NCBI GenBank assembly: GCA_014529385.2 | Contig: CM043950.1 | Location: 68,228,435-68,250,434, forward strand | Length of the DNA stretch: 22,000 nt | Source: Adiantum capillus-veneris | Lineage: Eukaryota; Streptophyta; Polypodiopsida; Polypodiales; Pteridaceae | Direction: 5' to 3' | In this document: positions 17,778 through 22,000 of the stretch, in pieces | How positions within the stretch are numbered: the first letter of the stretch is position 1 | Layout: each line of letters starts with the position of its first letter | The notes under the pieces: generated by a model | Seen by the model: only the letters and a program-made list of their open reading frames with translations | Told to the model about the DNA's origin: nothing | The model's database searches: none | Made by a program: the position numbers and the translations under genes

Positions 17778-18512
17778 AGTCATCCCAACAAGCACACTTT
17801 TGAAATAATTGTGCATGTTCATGAAAGCACAAGAATATCTCAAGAGATATTGTCTCTTAGAGTGCATTGCCTGTAGGTTTTTTATGAGATCTAGGTTCAG
17901 TATGTTGTATCTTGGAATGCAATGATTGCAGGATATGTCCAAGAGAGGAGGGGATGGGAAGGTTTGGGCTAACTTGCAACGTGAGTTTTTTTTCTTCAAG
18001 TGCGGTCTAATGGAAAACACTTATAGAAGGCTATGCCTAGAAGCTATGGAGTGTCTTTTGGAGGAGACAACTAGTGCTTATCTACCCAGCTATAATTACT
18101 TTTGTTGGAGTGCACAATGAATGTAGTCACTTAGGTCTAGTAGTCATCCCAACAAGCACATTTTCAAAATACTTGTGCATATTTGCAAAAGCACAAGAAG
18201 ATCTCAAGAGACATTGTCTCTTGAAGTGAATTGCCTGTAGGTTTCTTATGAGATCCATGTTTGGAATGTTGTATCTTGGAATGCAATGATTTCAAGATAT
18301 GTCCAAGAGAGGAGGGGATGGGAAGGTTTGGGCTAACTTGCAACATGAGGGTTTTTCTTCAAGTGTGTTCTATTGGACAACACTTATAGAAGGCTACGGC
18401 CTAGGCTAAAGAAGCTATGTATTTTCTTTTGGTGGAGACAACCAATGCTTATCTACCCAACTACAATCACTTTTATTAGAGTGCACAATGCATGTAGTCA
18501 CTTAGGTCTAGT
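17778..18512 (+). repeat. 364-bp tandem duplication within the PPR remains
   Basis: AGTCATCCCAACAAGCACA at 17778 recurs at 18142. The copies run in parallel through the VSWNAMI block and the CACTTAGGTCTAGT ends (18141 and about 18512). They differ by scattered substitutions and small indels, so the duplication is old. The period is not a multiple of three, so it shifts frame. Confidence 0.9.
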
Positions 18513-20334
18513 GGATATTTTGAGAGCATGAATAAAACAATTACCATGCAAGGAGCACTCACTTCCAGGGTTGATCTATCTTGACTTGCAAAGCTTCTTG
18601 ACAAAGCACTTGCATGGCTGATCTATTTGGACTTGGAAGGCATCCTAGTAGCTATGAAAATAAGTATTTAGATACCATTATCTCATTAAGCTCTAGTCTC
18701 TTTGGATCTTTTGGATGCTTGTTGTAGATCAGGAAATGAATATTCTCCTTTGACCACACAATACAATCAAGTGGATGTAAAACTACATTATGTGTCTTTT
18801 GACAATGCCATTGGTGCATTCAAAGAACAGGTGTTACATCTAGAGAATTAATTGCTAGCAACCATGCTAGCAAGGCGGAAGCTAGAAAAGGTTGATGTTA
18901 CTCATGCTAAAGGTTAGTTTAGGGAATATGGTTGGTGGTGGTTGTGGCCCTTTATGAAAGAAAATTTTTGTTGTCCCCATTGAGCTAATGGTCATTACCA
19001 TGATAAGAGGCTTCCTATTGAGAGAACTAAGGTGTGGTAATGTGATCCTTTGCTGGTGGAATGTTTTGGTCTTAATGATATTGGAAGATATTCAATTGGG
19101 TGGGTCATCCGAGTGTTTGTTCATGGAACTCTCTTATATCAAGGTTTCCATAACATCGACATTGGACAATTTAAGCCTTTGATACACTTCTCGTATTGGA
19201 TGTCATTTGAGATCTCTTGGAATGTATTCATAGCACATGCAAGGTGAAGAATTTGTAAACCATTTTTGGAGGATGCAAGCAGGGGCTTCTCTCCAATCAA
19301 TATTGAAGGCAAGTGGCATTACCACAAGCTGCTAACCTAGGCTAGGATGAAATTGCTAGTGAAGAGTTGTTTAGGAAGTTGTTTTCACCTAATGTAAAGA
19401 GAGGGTGTCTCCCAAGGTTTAGGCCAAAGTTTTTCATGACTTTTGTTTCTATAATGTGTTCTTTTAGAATGCAATGATTGCAAGAAATACCCAACAAGGT
19501 AAGGCCATGAAGATCAAGGCTCTTTAATTGGATGCAAAAAGAGGATTCTTCTCACTTGGTGTATGCAAAATTTTGTTCGTGACCTTTATGTCCTAAAATT
19601 GGTCTCTTGGAATGAAAATGTTTGTTAGATATTCCCAATAGGGAGGGGGAGAAAACTCATGTCTATTTTCATCAGATGCAAAATAAGGGTATCTCTCAAA
19701 ATGTAGTCTTTTGGATGGCACTTTGGAATGCGGCACTTGGAACGTACTAATTTGGATAAGGCCAACACAAGAAGGTCCAAGAATCTTGGGTTGTTCTCTT
19801 TAGATGCAAAGTGAAGGTTTATCTCAAAACAAGATCTCTTGGATGGCAGGCATTGAAGATAATGCCCAACAAGTGAAGGCTGAGGAAGATCTAGACTATT
19901 CTTGACGTATGTAAAGAGAGGGCACCTCCCCAATTGAATTCACTTTTTTTCAAAATGATCAATTCATGTGGTCCCTCAAACCTAGTGGATGGGGTATATA
20001 GGACTCAACCATGTGGAATGACCATTGTCTTGGATAAATAAACGAGGTCTTGAGGATCATTTGAACAAAATATTTCTGCACTGAGCGTGCTATACAAACA
20101 CATGTTCTTGAGTTTCTAGGAGGATACACTCAAGAGGGTATGACTTGCAAGAATTTAAAGATGGAATTCAATCCAAATGAAAGCATCTATACATGCGTTT
20201 GTAAATTATGTAGCTCATTCATGTTTGTCCTCCTTTCTTTGTTCTCTTGCCCCTATTCTCCTCCAAATCTTTTTTGGAGGACAGCCTCCTACCATGGAAT
20301 GAGTAGTTGTTTGAAGCGATGTTGGTGCTAAAGA
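17778..20334 (+). pseudogene. Decayed PLS-class pentatricopeptide repeat (PPR) gene(s)
   Basis: PPR proteins of the PLS class bind organellar RNA and guide editing. Signature pieces occur on the plus strand in several frames: VVSWNAMIAGYVQE (about 17905-17950) and NVVSWNAMISRYVQE (about 18265-18310); WKTLIEGYA (about 18010) leading to ITFVGVHNECSHLGLV (18086-18133); and TITFIRVHNACSHLGLVD (about 18460-18513). An E-motif-like stretch follows: VDLS, a stop, LAKLLDKALAWLI (about 18570-18620), then LLDACCRSGN (about 18708-18737) and HYVSFDNAIGAF. A second run has VHGTLLYQGFHN (about 19110-19150), KVFHDFCFYNVFF, a stop, NAMIARNTQQG (about 19430-19500), GGYTQEG (about 20120) and MEFNPNESIYTCVCKLCSSF (about 20161-20220). 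Stops and frameshifts are everywhere. Two E-to-PPR transitions suggest more than one gene copy. Confidence 0.78.
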
Positions 20335-22000
20335 AAGCCTACTTGAACTATTTCAAATCTCAAGAAAGTGTAAACAAGGCTCATTAAACTCTCCCTCGCC
20401 AAGGCTAGCACTTTGTGTTAATCGTTGGGTTTTTACTATGTGCAAATGTGGCACGTTTTCACTATGACTTGTCTCAAAATATGTAGTGCTTAACACTAGT
20501 TCTGTAATCTGACACTCACATGTCTTGAGACACTAAAGTGTCCCGTTTTTTAAGCAACTTGTCATAATTATTTGGTGAATCTAGAAAAAAACTTCATAGG
20601 TCACGTTCATATCTTAGGTCACCTATGAGGTGAAGAACATAGTCAAATTTTACTTTTGCCAAAAAAAATACCAAATTAAGATTATAATGATAAGTTTTAA
20701 GATGAAAAAATCATAGAAATTTAGTGCAGTTTTAACAAAACTTTCATATATTGAATATAACTTCTCATCAAAATAAGATTTTTCATAGATTTCAAGGTGT
20801 ATGGATAGGAAAAAACTTATTATAGCAAGAAATTGAGTTTCATAACCTAGTTATGGGACTAGATTTTTGTTATAATCAAAAGACCAAAATCTTGAAAATG
20901 CTGACAAAGAGTAAAATTTTGGTCTTTCAAGGCCTCTTTCATTAACATGATGAGGTTATGGGACAAAACCTAAGGTGTATGTTGTATCAATACTCATCAA
21001 CTAAGCATTTTTCAAAGGTTCAAACTCATAGGCATCTTGCAATTTAAGTTCATTTTTATAAAAAAATCGTGCGCAATTTCTTGCAAAAAATACTTTGCTA
21101 TGAAAAACTAATGAAAGTGTGTATATAAATCTCCAAATTTGTCTATATGAGGTATTTATATACAAATAAGTGAGATGAATGGAAAAATGCAAAAGTGGAC
21201 TTTATTTTAAGGCTTATCTTTGATAAATGAAAAATCATAATTACAATACGCGCAATTTTTTGGATATGCCGTAAATCACCAAATGTGGCTTGCAAAACCA
21301 TTAAAAATTATCACGTTATATAATGGAGTCATAGATGTAGTATATATGCATCATTAGACATTGTAAATTTAGATGAACTAAATGTTTTTTATGATCGTTA
21401 ATTGCATTTGTGAATGTTGCATATTTGACCTTGAGGACTTTTTATATTTAATTCTAGTTGCAAAGAATTTTTTTCTCACATGACAATTGCAAAAATATCA
21501 AACACATATATAAGTAGTTACCATGGATTATTGCATGCACCCTGCTCATTTTTTTCTTAGGCTAGAGTACTAGTTTTAATGAAACATTGAATGTTGTTTT
21601 GCGTAGGTTCTTTTCATGAGTGTAGTTACTATTGAGTTTATGATAAAAAATGAGGGATTGTAATTTCTATGAGTACTTTGAATAGCATTTTATAAGTTTG
21701 CAAAAGAATTTCTTGAGATGTGTTCTAGATTTCAAATATCATTTTATTTAAATTCGCAAAATAAGGACACTAAAGTGTCCTTTTTGGTACCAAACTAGTA
21801 TTAATGCATTTGCAAACCACAAAGTAATCAATTCCTCCTCAAAAATTATATGTTTTAAAGAAAGTAATCCTCTAGATTTAGAAGAGAATCATAAGATCGA
21901 CCCTCCAATAGTGGAGGAGAAGCATGCCATGAATACTGGAGGAGAATCAAGTATATAGGGGAAGGGCACATTCCCCATGCTTTATAAAAACTAGGTGAGG
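20335..22000. other. AT-rich tail of the window without recognised genes
   Basis: Both strands are rich in stops. Only small structures are seen: a palindromic GACACTAAAGTGTC at 20529 and again at 21766, AGACCAAAAT/ATTTTGGTCT arms at 20881-20925, GCATTTTTC/GAAAAATGC bounding about 21005-21190, and the TGTATATAAAT hairpin listed separately. No coding family recognised. Confidence 0.5.
21120..21164. repeat. Perfect 11-bp inverted repeat, 23-base loop
   Basis: TGTATATAAAT at 21120-21130 is exactly complementary to ATTTATATACA at 21154-21164. It lies inside a ~186-base segment bounded by GCATTTTTC and its complement, which would suit a small foldback element. AT-rich DNA gives such pairs by chance. 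Confidence 0.6.

Overview
The window looks like repeat-rich intergenic DNA of a large land-plant nuclear genome. The grounds are Ty3/gypsy elements with plant-type domain orders, a decayed PLS-class pentatricopeptide (PPR) locus, long CT/GA and AT microsatellites, and low GC with long gene-free stretches. A gymnosperm is plausible from the kinds of elements present, but this is inference. I see no intact host gene, rRNA, tRNA or CRISPR array.

Layout. (1) 1-7363, + strand: 3' part of a Ty3/gypsy retrotransposon (element A) with gag, protease, reverse transcriptase (RT), a degenerate RNase H, a second 'archaeal-type' RNase H, integrase, polypurine tract and a ~2.1 kb 3' LTR. Gag-pol is one reading frame from base 1 to 5208, broken only by two TGA codons. 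(2) 7364-8589: unassigned spacer with two long CT microsatellites. (3) 8590-11289 and 16736-17320, - strand: remains of two other gypsy lineages. Element C (RT only) is fused at about 9470 to element B (RT, protease, gag). (4) 11290-16735: a 5446-bp insertion (element D) with near-identical inverted ends beginning CATTAGG, sitting inside the gag gene of B. It has no recognised transposase. It carries homologous ends, CT-rich leaders with exon-like short ORFs pointing inwards from both ends, a short histone-H3-like reading frame, and about three and a half copies of a 323-bp repeat with long hairpins. (5) 17778-20334, + strand: decayed PPR coding sequence including a 364-bp tandem duplication. 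(6) 20335-22000: AT-rich sequence with small inverted repeats and no recognisable gene.

How the parts relate. A, B and C are dead or dying retrotransposons. D inserted into B at a point that splits the gag codons cleanly. The PPR region is the only recognisable host gene and is heavily frameshifted. Element D is the best candidate for something undescribed.
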